Positions 16,454-24,604 of a DNA stretch of 64,000 bases are shown here, in pieces. The notes under the pieces were generated by a model. The model was not told the DNA's origin, searched no databases, and was given only the letters and a program-made list of their open reading frames with translations. The stretch is from positions 949,447 through 1,013,446 of the forward strand of contig QZLF01000001.1 in the NCBI GenBank assembly GCA_016771945.1, read 5' to 3'. The translations under genes and the position numbers were made by a program. This stretch comes from Candidatus Leucobacter sulfamidivorax (GTDB taxonomy: Bacteria > Actinomycetota > Actinomycetes > Actinomycetales > Microbacteriaceae). Position 1 is the stretch's first letter. Each line of letters opens with the position of its first letter.

Positions 16454-16999
16454 ATGACCGGGCTGGAGACGATGGACGACGGGCGAGGGGAGAGCCCGGA
16501 GGAGCGCGCGGATCGCAACTGGAACGAGATCCTGCAGGAGGCCCGCGTCACCCAGACCTGCACCCAGATCCTCGGCGGCTTCCTGCTCGCCGTGGCCTTC
16601 CAGCCGCGCTTCAGCGAGATCGACGAGTACCAGCTCGGCCTGTACCTGACCCTGGTGGGCCTCGCCGGACTGGCGACGGCCCTCGCGCTCGCCCTCGTGA
16701 GTCTGCACCGCAGGTACTTCGGCAAGCGGCAGAAGCCGCGCGTCGTCCGCATCGGCAGCCGGCTGCTCACCGCCGACCTGGTGGTGGTGGCCGTGCTGGC
16801 CGCCGGAGTGACGAGCCTGATCTTCGACTTCACCCTCAGCCGCCCGGCCGGTTTCATCGCGCTGGGCGCGGGGCTCGTGGTCACCTTCGGGCTCTGGGCC
16901 TTCGTGCCCTTCGGGCGCGGTGCGAGGAGGGATATGGAGACGCGCCGCAACGGGGAGAACCGCGGCGGGGAGAACCGCGGCGGGCCGAGCGATGGATAG
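16454..16999 (+). CDS. DUF6328-like four-span membrane protein
   Basis: A 181-residue protein. NWNEILQEARVTQTCTQILG precedes the first of four membrane spans, LHRRYFGK separates the two pairs, and the C-terminus is a charged tail. It fits the actinobacterial family annotated DUF6328 (recalled, not searched), whose function is unknown. The tail has a DNA tandem repeat of 15 bases giving GENRGGENRGG. It lies between the PfpI gene and the cysteine-rich protein gene in one direction. Confidence 0.68.
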   Translation: MTGLETMDDGRGESPEERADRNWNEILQEARVTQTCTQILGGFLLAVAFQPRFSEIDEYQLGLYLTLVGLAGLATALALALVSLHRRYFGKRQKPRVVRIGSRLLTADLVVVAVLAAGVTSLIFDFTLSRPAGFIALGAGLVVTFGLWAFVPFGRGARRDMETRRNGENRGGENRGGPSDG

Positions 17000-17032
17000 A
17001 GAGAAGTGAGAGAAGTGAGGGAGAGCGGAACG

Positions 17033-17317
17033 ATGGAGACGATGGAACAGCAGCGCAGCGACCAGGCGGGGGAGCGCGAGCTCCGCACCTGCGACGTCTG
17101 CGGCAACGCCTACGACCGCACGTTCACGATCGACTGCGGGCCCCGCGGGGGAGGCACCTTCGACAGCTTCGAGTGCGCCGTCCACGCCCTGGCGCCTCGC
17201 TGCCGGCACTGCGAGTGCCGCATCCTCGGCCACGGGGTCGAGAGCGACGGCGAGATCTACTGCTGCGCCCACTGCGCGCGGCACGAGGGCGAGCATGAGC
17301 TCGTGGACCGCGCCTGA
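17033..17317 (+). CDS. Cysteine-rich metal-binding small protein
   Basis: A 94-residue protein with four zinc-knuckle-like groups: CDVC (with GNAYDRTF after it), ECAVHALAP, CRHCEC and YCCAHC. This pattern, together with TFDSFECAVHALAP, is typical of a widespread actinobacterial family sometimes called prokaryotic metallothionein-like. It probably holds one or two zinc ions. ATG 17033 has GAGGGAGAGCGG upstream; an in-frame GTG at 17006 is less likely. Its last 23 bases overlap the start of the next gene, implying coupling. Function unknown. Confidence 0.72.
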   Translation: METMEQQRSDQAGERELRTCDVCGNAYDRTFTIDCGPRGGGTFDSFECAVHALAPRCRHCECRILGHGVESDGEIYCCAHCARHEGEHELVDRA

Positions 17318-17714
17318 CGGACGCTCCGGCTCGGAGCGGGCGGATCGTGCGGGACCGGACGATCCGCCCCCCGTCGCGTCGCGGCTCGACCCGACGAAGA
17401 TGGCGAACCAGCCCGCCCTGCGCACCTCGAACGGGCTCGTGTGGCTGATCATGGGCGGGCTCTTCGCGGCGGCGAGCCTCGTGCCGTTCGCCGCGCTCGC
17501 CTTCGCGGGCAGCGGACGCTCGCGCGGTGTCGCCCTGACCGCGGGAGCCGTCGTGATCGTGCTCTACGCGGCCATGCTCGTGATCCGGTTCGCGGTGCGA
17601 CCCCGGCTGCCGCGGCTGCGCGCGCTCGCCGCGTGCATGCTGACGATGGCGGGCGTCGCGCTCGTCCTGGTCTGGGTCTGCTTGCTGATCGAGGCGGGGC
17701 CGCGCGGGCCGTGA
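17295..17714 (+). CDS. Hypothetical three-span membrane protein
   Basis: A 139-residue protein with a polar first 45 residues, then membrane spans near 48-70, 78-97 and 108-131, and a short tail. The sequence LVWLIMGGLFAAASLVPFAA starts the membrane part. No named family is recognised. The ATG lies inside the end of the cysteine-rich protein gene (23-base overlap), so the two are probably coupled. The four-gene run 15881-17714 may form one transcript. Confidence 0.6.
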   Translation: MSSWTAPDGRSGSERADRAGPDDPPPVASRLDPTKMANQPALRTSNGLVWLIMGGLFAAASLVPFAALAFAGSGRSRGVALTAGAVVIVLYAAMLVIRFAVRPRLPRLRALAACMLTMAGVALVLVWVCLLIEAGPRGP

Positions 17715-17750
17715 GCGGATCCGCGGCGACTATCCGTCGGGATCGCGTCG

Positions 17751-17792
17751 CGGGCGGTCACCCGCGGAGGGTCACCCGAGAGCGGTCACTCC
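17751..17792. repeat. Imperfect 14-base tandem repeat over a stop codon
   Basis: Three imperfect copies of a unit around GGTCAC (at 17751, 17765 and 17780) lie 14-15 bases apart. On the minus strand each copy carries TGA, and the third supplies the stop codon of the DUF7882-like gene. Confidence 0.5.
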
Positions 17793-18082
17793 TCGGGAGG
17801 CTGCGGCTCCTCGGTGAGGCGCAGGCCGCCCGGCGAACTCGCGAGGGCGAGCATCTGCTCGACCCAGGCGGGGTTGATCTCGGGAGTCTCCTCGGAGCCG
17901 AACTCGAAGCGCAGCTGCACGGCCGGGTGCAGCCAGAGGCTGTGCTGCTTGCCGGCGAGCGCCCAGGTGAAGACGGTGCTCTCCTGCAGGTTCAGCTTGG
18001 CGAGGATCACCGTGCGCAGGTGGGTGAGCACGCGGTCGTCGAACTCGAATCGCTCGGTCGCGCCGTAGTAGAGAAAGCCCAT
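17786..18082 (-). CDS. DUF7882-like small protein, copy A
   Basis: A 98-residue protein beginning MGFLYYGATERFEFDDRVLT, with a central WALAGKQHSLWLHPAVQLRF and NPAWVEQMLALA. It is a clear paralogue of the next upstream gene (MGYLNYGG, FDDRVLAHLK, SIWLTPNIPLAFRF). The family is typical of Microbacteriaceae and is often mis-annotated as ATP-dependent DNA ligase; I see no ligase motif. The two genes are separated by 3 bases and form an operon. Function unknown. Confidence 0.68.
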   Translation of the reverse strand: MGFLYYGATERFEFDDRVLTHLRTVILAKLNLQESTVFTWALAGKQHSLWLHPAVQLRFEFGSEETPEINPAWVEQMLALASSPGGLRLTEEPQPPEE

Positions 18083-18085
18083 GCG

Positions 18086-18412
18086 TCAGCGCCCCTGCTT
18101 CTCGAGATGCTTCTGCGCCTCCTGCTCGGAGACCACGATCAGCCCGCGCGGCGTGTTCGAGAGCTCGTGCATGACGGCCAGCCACGACTTGTTCAGCTTC
18201 GGCGCACGACTGCCGGCGAAGCGGAAGGCGAGCGGGATGTTCGGCGTCAGCCAGATCGATACGCGTCCGCCGCCCTTCTCGGCCGGATTCGTCCAGCTCA
18301 TGAGGAAGCACTCCTGCCGGCGCAGCTTCATCGTGATGGCGACCTTCAGGTGCGCGAGCACCCGATCGTCGAACTCGTATTCCGACGAGCCCCCGTAGTT
18401 CAAATACCCCAT
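18086..18412 (-). CDS. DUF7882-like small protein, copy B
   Basis: A 108-residue paralogue of copy A: the MGYLNYGGSSEYEFDDRVLA start, the KLRRQECFLMSW segment, SIWLTPNIPLAFRF and NKSWLAVMHELSNTPRGLIV align along the whole length, at perhaps 35-40 percent identity by eye. The C-terminus is more charged. No catalytic or membrane features are visible. The start at 18412 is fixed by the shared MG(F/Y)L-YG N-terminus. This is the upstream gene of the pair. Confidence 0.68.
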   Translation of the reverse strand: MGYLNYGGSSEYEFDDRVLAHLKVAITMKLRRQECFLMSWTNPAEKGGGRVSIWLTPNIPLAFRFAGSRAPKLNKSWLAVMHELSNTPRGLIVVSEQEAQKHLEKQGR

Positions 18413-18465
18413 GGTGCAATAGTGGCAGGTCCCCGGACGGAAGCATAGCCCGCGCGAGTCGCGGC

Positions 18466-19740
18466 TCAGCGGCGGGCGTTCGGCAGCATCTCCCGGCCCT
18501 CGATGAGCACCGACTCGATGCGGGCGGCATCGCCCGACCACACGACCTGGGCGTAGGCCTCCTCGACGGTGGTCGGGGCGCTCAGCGGGCGCAGGACGAC
18601 GAGATCGGCGCTCTTGCCCGAGGCGAGGGAGCCGGTGACGTCGTCGATCCAGGCCGCGCGCGCCGCGTCCAGGGTCGCGGCCGCGAGGATGCGGCGGTAG
18701 GCGCTGCCCGGAGGGGGCGCCCCGTCGACCCAGGGGGCCTCGCGCACGAGCAGCGCAGCGGCGCGCATCTGCGAGAACATGTCGGGCGGCGAGGCGAGCG
18801 CGGTGTCGACGCCGAGCGCGTAGGGGATGCCCTGCGCGGCCATGCGGCGCAGCGGCGGATCGCCCGCCCCCGTGATCAGCTCGGCGATCGCGGGCACGAC
18901 GAACCGCGCGTCGGCCTGGGCGGCGAGCCGCAGCTCGGTGTCGCTCGCATCGGTGGCGTGCACGAACTGCATGTCGGGGCCGAGCAGCCCGGCCTCGTGC
19001 AGCGCGGTGATCGAGCCCGGCCCGTTGCGGCGGGTGCTCACGTGCATGCTCATGGGCAGTCCGGCCGCGCGCGCCCGCTCGATGTCGTCGCGCCACACCC
19101 CGGGCGGGGAGAGGTCGGGCCCGCGCAGCGCGGCCGCGCCCCGGATGCGCGATCCCTGCCGGCCGTCGAACCGCGCCGCGAAGACCTCGAGCTCCGCCGG
19201 GTGCGGGCGATCCGATCCGTAGTAGCCGAGCGCGACGGGCGGCCCGTAGCCGAAGATGTAGCGGCTGCCCGAGTCCGCCGCGGCCGCGAGCGCGGCCTCC
19301 GCGTGCTGCAGCGTGTTCGTCGCGTGGCACCAGTCGAAGGTGAGCGTCGTCCCCGAGGCGATCGCGCGTCTCAGCGCCCCGGAGGTCGTCTCGAAGAGGC
19401 TGTCGGGGGTCACCGCCGGCGCGTGCTTCGGGATCCACTCGGCGAAGTACGGGCCCATGCCCGTGTCGGGGTGCATGATCGGCGCGAAGGCCTCCCACAT
19501 GTGCTGATGCGCGTCGATGAGCCCCGGGAGGACGATGCAGCCGGTGCCGTCGATGACGGTCGCGGCGGGAGAGCCGAGCCGGTCGCCCGCGTCGCTCCTC
19601 ACCGGATCGTCGCCCGTACCGTCGCCTCGGGCGACGATCTCGGCGATCCGCCCGTCGACCACCCGCAGATCGCCTGCGAACGCGTCCGGCTCGGACGGGT
19701 CGCAGGTGAGGATCGTCGCGCCCGTGATCAGCAGTTCCAT
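18466..19740 (-). CDS. Amidohydrolase family protein (chlorohydrolase/deaminase type)
   Basis: A 424-residue metal-dependent hydrolase of the SsnA/AtzA/TrzN-like class. The N-terminal beta domain starts MELLITGATIL. The barrel has the metal motif DAHQHMW, later histidines in MHVST and FVHATD, and the catalytic aspartate in GVDTAL, and a C-terminal LASGKSADLVVL closes the beta domain. Such enzymes deaminate or dechlorinate heterocyclic rings; the substrate cannot be named. The ATG at 19740 is preferred over a start 27 bases earlier because of GGGAG upstream and the usual N-terminus. Confidence 0.82.
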   Translation of the reverse strand: MELLITGATILTCDPSEPDAFAGDLRVVDGRIAEIVARGDGTGDDPVRSDAGDRLGSPAATVIDGTGCIVLPGLIDAHQHMWEAFAPIMHPDTGMGPYFAEWIPKHAPAVTPDSLFETTSGALRRAIASGTTLTFDWCHATNTLQHAEAALAAAADSGSRYIFGYGPPVALGYYGSDRPHPAELEVFAARFDGRQGSRIRGAAALRGPDLSPPGVWRDDIERARAAGLPMSMHVSTRRNGPGSITALHEAGLLGPDMQFVHATDASDTELRLAAQADARFVVPAIAELITGAGDPPLRRMAAQGIPYALGVDTALASPPDMFSQMRAAALLVREAPWVDGAPPPGSAYRRILAAATLDAARAAWIDDVTGSLASGKSADLVVLRPLSAPTTVEEAYAQVVWSGDAARIESVLIEGREMLPNARR

Positions 19741-19785
19741 GTCGACTCCCAACGGGCGGCGCGACACGGCTGACGCGGCACCCGC

Positions 19786-20949
19786 CTATATTCTGGCGCC
19801 TGCGGGGCGGTTCGTGCGCTCGGCGGCATCGGCGACCACCGCGGCGGCGCGCTCGGTGCGCTGCAGGGTCAGGCGCTGGCGATCCGCCCCGGTCCCCGCG
19901 CGGAGGATGTCGTCGACGGCGCGCGACACGCGATCGAGATCCCCGGCGGCGTTCAGCGCGTCCCCGACGTGGGCGAGCAGCATCTCGATCGCGGAGCCGG
20001 CGGGGATCGGCATCGCCAGGCGCGGATCGAGCAGATTGCCACCCGTGCCGAAGCGGCTCGCCGTCCACATCGCGAGTCGCAGCTGCGTCGTGCTGACCGG
20101 GGCCGGCGGCGATCCGCGCCGCCATTCATCTGCGGCGGTCTGCACGAGGGCGCGCGCGAGGCCGGCGATCGCGACGGCGTGCTCGAGCTCGGTGCAGGCG
20201 TCGGCGACGCGGATCTCCACCGTCGGGTACCGCTCGCTCAGCCGCGCGTCGAGGTACACCATGCCGCGGTCGAGCAGCACGTCGCTCGCGACCATGTCAT
20301 CGATGGCGCGATGGTAGGCGGCGGCGGAGCCGAAGATCTCGGTCGGGCCGGAGGACGGCCACCGGCCCATGGCCTGGTGGCGGTAGCTCGCGTAACCGCT
20401 GTCGCGCCCCTTCCAGATGGGGGAGTTGCTGCTGAGCGCCAGCAGCACGGGCAGCCAGGAGCGTATGCGGTCGAGCACCGCGACCCCCTCCTCGTCGTCT
20501 GCGACGGCCACGTGCACGTGCAGCCCGCAGGTCAGCTGCTCCCGCATCGTGAGCCCGAAGCGCTGCTCCATCTCGGCGTAGCGGTCGCCCCGCGCGACGT
20601 GCGTCGCGGCGGGCAGCAGGCTCGTGCCCAGGGCGACCGCCCGCGCGCCGACGCTCTGCGCGGCGCGGTCGGCGAGGGAGCGCCCGGTGGCGAGGGCACC
20701 GGCTACCCCCTCGAGGGTGGTGCTCGGGGACGACACGATCTCGACCTGCTCCTGCTTGGCCTCGCGGGTGAGGTGCGTGGGAGGCGGAGCGTCCGCGGCC
20801 GGCAGCGGAATGGGCCCCGTCATGCGCGCGGAGGCGTCGAGCACCCACTCGACGACCGCCGTCGGACGCCAGCTGCGGGCGTCGACCAGCAGCAGCTCCT
20901 CTTCGATGCCGATGCTGCGCGGGGCTGCGCTCCCGTTTCCGAATCCCAT
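19786..20949 (-). CDS. Glutamate-cysteine ligase-like YbdK family enzyme
   Basis: A carboxylate-amine ligase of the GCS2 family, 387 residues. GIEEELLLVD (14-23) holds the metal-binding glutamates, KQEQVEIVSSPS is the second active-site strand and CGLHVHVAV the third. E. coli YbdK has weak glutamate-cysteine ligase activity; in actinobacteria members serve in several thiol- or peptide-like pathways, so the product is uncertain. The gene starts at 20949 (GGAGAGC upstream) and lies 45 bases upstream of the amidohydrolase in the same direction. Confidence 0.85.
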   Translation of the reverse strand: MGFGNGSAAPRSIGIEEELLLVDARSWRPTAVVEWVLDASARMTGPIPLPAADAPPPTHLTREAKQEQVEIVSSPSTTLEGVAGALATGRSLADRAAQSVGARAVALGTSLLPAATHVARGDRYAEMEQRFGLTMREQLTCGLHVHVAVADDEEGVAVLDRIRSWLPVLLALSSNSPIWKGRDSGYASYRHQAMGRWPSSGPTEIFGSAAAYHRAIDDMVASDVLLDRGMVYLDARLSERYPTVEIRVADACTELEHAVAIAGLARALVQTAADEWRRGSPPAPVSTTQLRLAMWTASRFGTGGNLLDPRLAMPIPAGSAIEMLLAHVGDALNAAGDLDRVSRAVDDILRAGTGADRQRLTLQRTERAAAVVADAAERTNRPAGARI

Positions 20950-21137
20950 GCGGGCTCTCCGTTCGATGCTTCCGCTTGATGCCCATCGCAGTCGGGCGCG
21001 GGTGCGCCCGGCGATGCGAGCGGGTGCTCTCACGCTAGGAAGGCGGCGCTCGTCGCGACAGGGCTTGACTTCCCAGCTAACGCGTGACCCCCGGCGCCGA
21101 GGCCTGCTCCGCCCCGCCCCGACCCGCCCTGTCCGCC

Positions 21138-21179
21138 CCGACCCGCCCCGTTGCCGAGGCGGGTCGGCAGGCGTACCGT
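21138..21179 (+). promoter_or_regulatory. Hairpin overlapping a promoter for the GQGTV-motif gene
   Basis: A perfect 10-base inverted repeat, CCGACCCGCC (21138-21147) with GGCGGGTCGG (21158-21167), encloses TTGCCG (21151-21156). TTGCCG sits 17 bases ahead of TACCGT (21174-21179), a reasonable promoter. The hairpin could be an operator or end transcription entering from either side; no T-run follows it. Confidence 0.4.
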
Positions 21180-21207
21180 GGAAATACCTCTCAGAAGGAG
21201 GTGCATC

Positions 21208-21483
21208 ATGGACAATGCGATCATCGAGAGGCGACCCGAAGACCCGCACGAGCACCCGCACGGCGTGCACGAGGCGACTCGGTACGACGCCGGTGACGGG
21301 CAGGGCACCGTGTCGGGCCCGCCGTATGGCACTGCGACCCAGGACCGCCCCGTCCTCGACGGCTCCACGCTGAGCCCCGAGGAGGAGCGCGGGGTCGTCA
21401 ACCCCTGGCGCGGGATCTACGATCCCGAGCTGCGGCGCCATCCCGCGCACGAACCGCATCGGGATCCGCAACCGGAACACTGA
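21208..21483 (+). CDS. Small soluble protein with a GQGTV-PPY-LDGST motif
   Basis: A 91-residue hydrophilic protein. Residues 27-70 (DAGDGQGTVSGPPY, QDRPVLDGSTLSPE, VVNPWRGIYDP) match the N-terminal module of the membrane protein at 15036-15632 in order and spacing. The rest is His/Pro-rich (HEHPHGVHE, HPAHEPHRDP), which could bind metal, though that is inference. AGAAGGAGG precedes ATG 21208, an excellent ribosome site. It stands alone, divergent from the YbdK gene. Family not recognised. Confidence 0.65.
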   Translation: MDNAIIERRPEDPHEHPHGVHEATRYDAGDGQGTVSGPPYGTATQDRPVLDGSTLSPEEERGVVNPWRGIYDPELRRHPAHEPHRDPQPEH

Positions 21484-21587
21484 GCGGCGTGCGCGCCCAC
21501 CGCGCCCGGGCCCGGCGGCCCGGGCGCTTCGTCGTGCTCTGCGCCTCGGACGCCGTGGCCTCCGCCGAGAGAGGAGCTGTTTGACGA

Positions 21588-21603
21588 TATGATGGATTCA
21601 TCA
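21588..21603 (+). promoter_or_regulatory. Candidate -10 box and ArsR operator
   Basis: TATGAT (21588-21593) is a good -10 box in unusually A/T-rich sequence, and it overlaps the perfect inverted repeat TGATG-GATT-CATCA (21590-21603). A second ATTCAT follows at 21604-21609. Placement just ahead of the regulator gene suggests autoregulation by the ArsR-type protein. Confidence 0.45.
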
Positions 21604-21653
21604 ATTCATCGGACCTGGGCGCTCGCGCGCCCGGGCGGATCGCAGGAGGCACC

Positions 21654-22022
21654 GTGCTCTCAGACCTCGAGGCGCCCCTCTACGAGATCAAGGCGAACCT
21701 CTTCAAGGGGCTCGCGCACCCCGTGCGCATCCGGGTGCTCGAGATCCTGGCCGCCTCTCCCGGGCAGTCCTGCCCGGTGAGCGAGCTGCTCGAGGGCACC
21801 GGCCTCGAGGCCTCCCACCTCTCGCAGCACCTCGCGACGCTGCGCCGGCACCGGGTCGTCACGAGCTCGCGCACGGCGAACACCGTCACCTACTCGCTCG
21901 CGCACCCGAAGGTCGCCGAGCTGCTCGCGATCGCCCGCACCTTCCTGCTCGACACCCTCGCCGACAGCCGCGAGCAGCTCGCCGCGGCGCAGCGGCTGCC
22001 CGCGCTCGGCTCCGCCGCCTGA
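21654..22022 (+). CDS. ArsR family transcriptional regulator
   Basis: A 122-residue winged-helix repressor. KGLAHPVRIRVLEILAASPG is the usual second helix, LEASHLSQHLATLRRHRVV is the recognition helix-turn-helix, and NTVTYSLAHP is the wing. There is one cysteine only, in QSCPV, so neither the metal CVC site nor a two-cysteine sulfur switch is complete. GTG 21654 has GCAGGAGGC upstream. Its TGA shares one base with the ATG of the SulP gene, so it probably controls that anion transporter. Confidence 0.85.
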   Translation: MLSDLEAPLYEIKANLFKGLAHPVRIRVLEILAASPGQSCPVSELLEGTGLEASHLSQHLATLRRHRVVTSSRTANTVTYSLAHPKVAELLAIARTFLLDTLADSREQLAAAQRLPALGSAA

Positions 22023-23701
22023 TGCCGGGCGACGAGGGCCGGTCGCCCCTGGCGCACCGCTTCGTCCGGGGCGCGCTCGCGCTGCTGCCCCGGCGCGAGG
22101 ACTACTCGGGCCTCGGCCGCAGCTGGCGCCAGGACCTGCTCGCCGGGATCACGGTCGGCATCGTCGCGCTGCCGCTCGCCCTCGCCTTCGGCGTGAGCTC
22201 GGGCGTCGGCGCCGCCGCGGGCCTCGTCACCGCGATCGTCGCGGGCCTCGTGGCCGCGGTGTTCGGCGGATCGCACGTGCAGGTCTCGGGGCCCACCGGG
22301 GCGATGGTGGTCGTGCTCGCGCCGATCGTCGCGAGCCACGGCGTCCCCGCCGTCGCGGTGCTGTCGCTCATGGCGGGGCTGATCCTCATCGTGCTCGGCG
22401 CCTCGCGCCTCGGCCGCGCGGTCGCCTACATCCCGTGGCCCGTAGTCGAGGGCTTCACCGCGGGCATCGGCATCATCATCTTCCTGCAGCAGGTGCCCCT
22501 CGCGCTGTCGGTGCCGGTCGAGCACGGCGGCAGCACCGCGATCGAGGCGGCGCGCGCCTTCGGGGCGGCGAGCTGGCCGGGCGCACTCGCGAGCATCGGC
22601 GTCGTGACGCTGGTGGCGGTGCTCATGCTCGCGCTGCCGCGCCTGCACCGCGCGCTCCCGGCGAGCCTCATCGCGATCATCGTCGCCGCGCTCGCGGTGG
22701 CGGTGTTCGGCCTCGACGTTCCGCGCCTCGGCGCCCTCCCCGAGTCGCTGCCCGCGCCCCACCTCCCGCCGTTCGACCTCGCCGCGCTGCCCGCGCTGGC
22801 GGGTCCGGCCCTCGCGATCGCCGCGCTCGCGGGCATCGAGTCGCTGCTCTCGGCCCGGGTGGCCTCGGGTCTCACCGGCCCGAGCGGTCAAACCACGGGC
22901 CCGTACCATCCCGACCGCGAGCTCGTCGGGCAGGGCCTCGCCTCGATCGCCGCCGGGCTCTTCGGCGGGATGCCCGCGACCGGCGCCATCGCCCGCACCG
23001 CGGTCAACGTGCGCTCGGGCGCGCGCTCCCGGCTCGCCGCCGTCACCCACGCGCTCGTGCTCGTCGCGGTCGTGTACCTCGCCTCGGGGCTCGTCGCGCA
23101 GATCCCGCTCGCGGCGCTCGCCGGGGTGCTGATGGTGACCGCCGCGCGCATGGTGTCGATTCCCGTCGCCCGCAGGGTGCTGGGCTCGACCCGCTCCGAC
23201 GCGATCGCCTACCTGCTCACCGCGGTCATCACGGTCTCCTTCGACCTCATCGTGGCGATCCAGATCGGCATCGTCTGCGCGGCCCTCCTGACGCTGCGCA
23301 AGTTCGCCCGCCTCGGCGGGGTGCGGCGCGAGCCGATCGAGGGCGCCGCGCACGACGGCGACGAGCGCATCGCCGTCTTCCGGCTCGACGGTCTCATGTT
23401 CTTCGGCGTCGCCGAGCGGGTGCTGCAGGAGCTCGCGGGCGTCGACGACGTCGAGGTGGTGGTGCTGCGGCTGTCGCAGCTGCGCTATCTCGACGCGACG
23501 GGCGCGCAGGCGCTCGTCGAGGTGATCCGCGAGCTCGAGCAGCGGGGCATCACCGTGCTCGTGAAGGGCGTGCGCGACGAGCACCTCGCCCTCGTCACGC
23601 GGGTCGGCGTGATCTCCGAGCTGCGCCACCACAAGCACCTCTTCGACGACCTCGACGCGGCGATCGAGCACGCCCGCAGCCACGTGCGGCGCGCGGCGTA
23701 G
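22022..23701 (+). CDS. SulP family inorganic anion transporter with STAS domain
   Basis: A 559-residue membrane transporter for sulfate, bicarbonate or a related anion. The core runs from DLLAGITVGIVALPLALAFG (first span, about residue 38) through FGGMPATGAIARTAVNV, the conserved GGMPATGA loop, to about residue 430. A cytoplasmic STAS domain follows with LRYLDATGAQALVEVI. Its start overlaps the ArsR stop by one base. Which anion is carried cannot be told; the coupling to an ArsR-type regulator is unusual and may point to sulfur or metal stress control. Confidence 0.88.
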   Translation: MPGDEGRSPLAHRFVRGALALLPRREDYSGLGRSWRQDLLAGITVGIVALPLALAFGVSSGVGAAAGLVTAIVAGLVAAVFGGSHVQVSGPTGAMVVVLAPIVASHGVPAVAVLSLMAGLILIVLGASRLGRAVAYIPWPVVEGFTAGIGIIIFLQQVPLALSVPVEHGGSTAIEAARAFGAASWPGALASIGVVTLVAVLMLALPRLHRALPASLIAIIVAALAVAVFGLDVPRLGALPESLPAPHLPPFDLAALPALAGPALAIAALAGIESLLSARVASGLTGPSGQTTGPYHPDRELVGQGLASIAAGLFGGMPATGAIARTAVNVRSGARSRLAAVTHALVLVAVVYLASGLVAQIPLAALAGVLMVTAARMVSIPVARRVLGSTRSDAIAYLLTAVITVSFDLIVAIQIGIVCAALLTLRKFARLGGVRREPIEGAAHDGDERIAVFRLDGLMFFGVAERVLQELAGVDDVEVVVLRLSQLRYLDATGAQALVEVIRELEQRGITVLVKGVRDEHLALVTRVGVISELRHHKHLFDDLDAAIEHARSHVRRAA

Positions 23702-23755
23702 GATCGAAGGACCCGCGCCGAGCGGCGCCGGGCAGGGCAGGGGAGAGGATCCGCG

Positions 23756-24484
23756 GTGTCAGCATTCGTTCCAGGTCTCTTCGAGGGCCGGGTCGCCCTC
23801 GTCACCGGCGGCACCTCGGGCATCGGGCTCGCCACCGCCGAGACCCTGGCGCGGCTGGGCGCGCGGGTCGTGGCGGTCGGCCTCGGCGCCGACCGGACGC
23901 CGGTCTCGCCGGGTGTCGATCTCGAGCTGCGCGAGATCGACGTCACCGACGACGAGGCGCTGCGCGGCCTCGTCGCGAGCCTCGACCGCCTCGACATCCT
24001 CGTGCCCGCGGCGGGCTTCAGCCTGGGCGACCAGGAGCTCGAGTGGGAGCCCTTCAACCGGGTGCTGAGCGTGCAGCTCGGCGCGGTCTACCGCATCGCC
24101 GAGCTCTGTCGGCCGCTGCTCGCGGCCTCCGGCGGTTCGCTCATCACGATCGCCTCGATGTTCGCGTACTTCGGCGGCGGCACGCGCGTGGCCTACTCCG
24201 CGGCGAAGGGCGGGATCGTGCAGCTCACGAAGTCGCTCGCCGAGGCCTGGGCGCCCGACGGCATCCGGGTCAACTCGGTCGCGCCCGGCTGGATCGAGAC
24301 CCCGCTCGCCGAGGGGCTCGACGCGGCGGCGAAGGAACGGATCCTCTCCCGCACCCCGCTCGCCCGCTTCGGCCGCGCCGACGAGATCGGCGAGGTCATC
24401 GCCTTCCTCGCCTCCGACTCGGCCTCGTACATCACGGGCGCCGTGCTGCCGGTCGACGGCGGCTACCTCACGACCGCGATCTGA
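23756..24484 (+). CDS. SDR family oxidoreductase
   Basis: A 242-residue classical short-chain dehydrogenase: TGGTSGIG cofactor loop near residue 17, ITIAS with the catalytic serine, and YSAAKGG with the Tyr-x3-Lys pair, then VNSVAPGWIETPL. NADH or NADPH preference and substrate are open. The usual NNAG of the family is replaced by PAAG in ILVPAAGFS. GTG 23756 is preceded by GGGGAGAGG. It follows the SulP gene by 54 bases. Confidence 0.86.
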   Translation: MSAFVPGLFEGRVALVTGGTSGIGLATAETLARLGARVVAVGLGADRTPVSPGVDLELREIDVTDDEALRGLVASLDRLDILVPAAGFSLGDQELEWEPFNRVLSVQLGAVYRIAELCRPLLAASGGSLITIASMFAYFGGGTRVAYSAAKGGIVQLTKSLAEAWAPDGIRVNSVAPGWIETPLAEGLDAAAKERILSRTPLARFGRADEIGEVIAFLASDSASYITGAVLPVDGGYLTTAI

Positions 24485-24604
24485 GCGGCGCCGCGCCGCG
24501 CCGGCCGTGTGCGCCGCATGCACACCGGAGTGCGCTGGCGTGCGAGACCGGCCGGCCCGGCCCGGGATAGAGTCGGGGCACGATCCGCGAGGCAGGGAGA
24601 CGAC

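Noticed and set aside
16924-17032. Purine-rich repeats (GAGAAGTGAG) as a regulatory element
   Set aside because: They are most simply slippage repeats plus the ribosome site of the Cys-rich protein; no symmetry or match to a known site.
17786-18412. ATP-dependent DNA ligase annotation for the small paralogues
   Set aside because: The proteins are only about 100 residues and lack the KxDG nucleotidyltransferase motif.
21890-23683. Minus-strand open frame opposite the SulP gene
   Set aside because: Composition (Asp/Arg/Glu/His runs) is that of an antisense frame; the SulP gene on the plus strand is certain.
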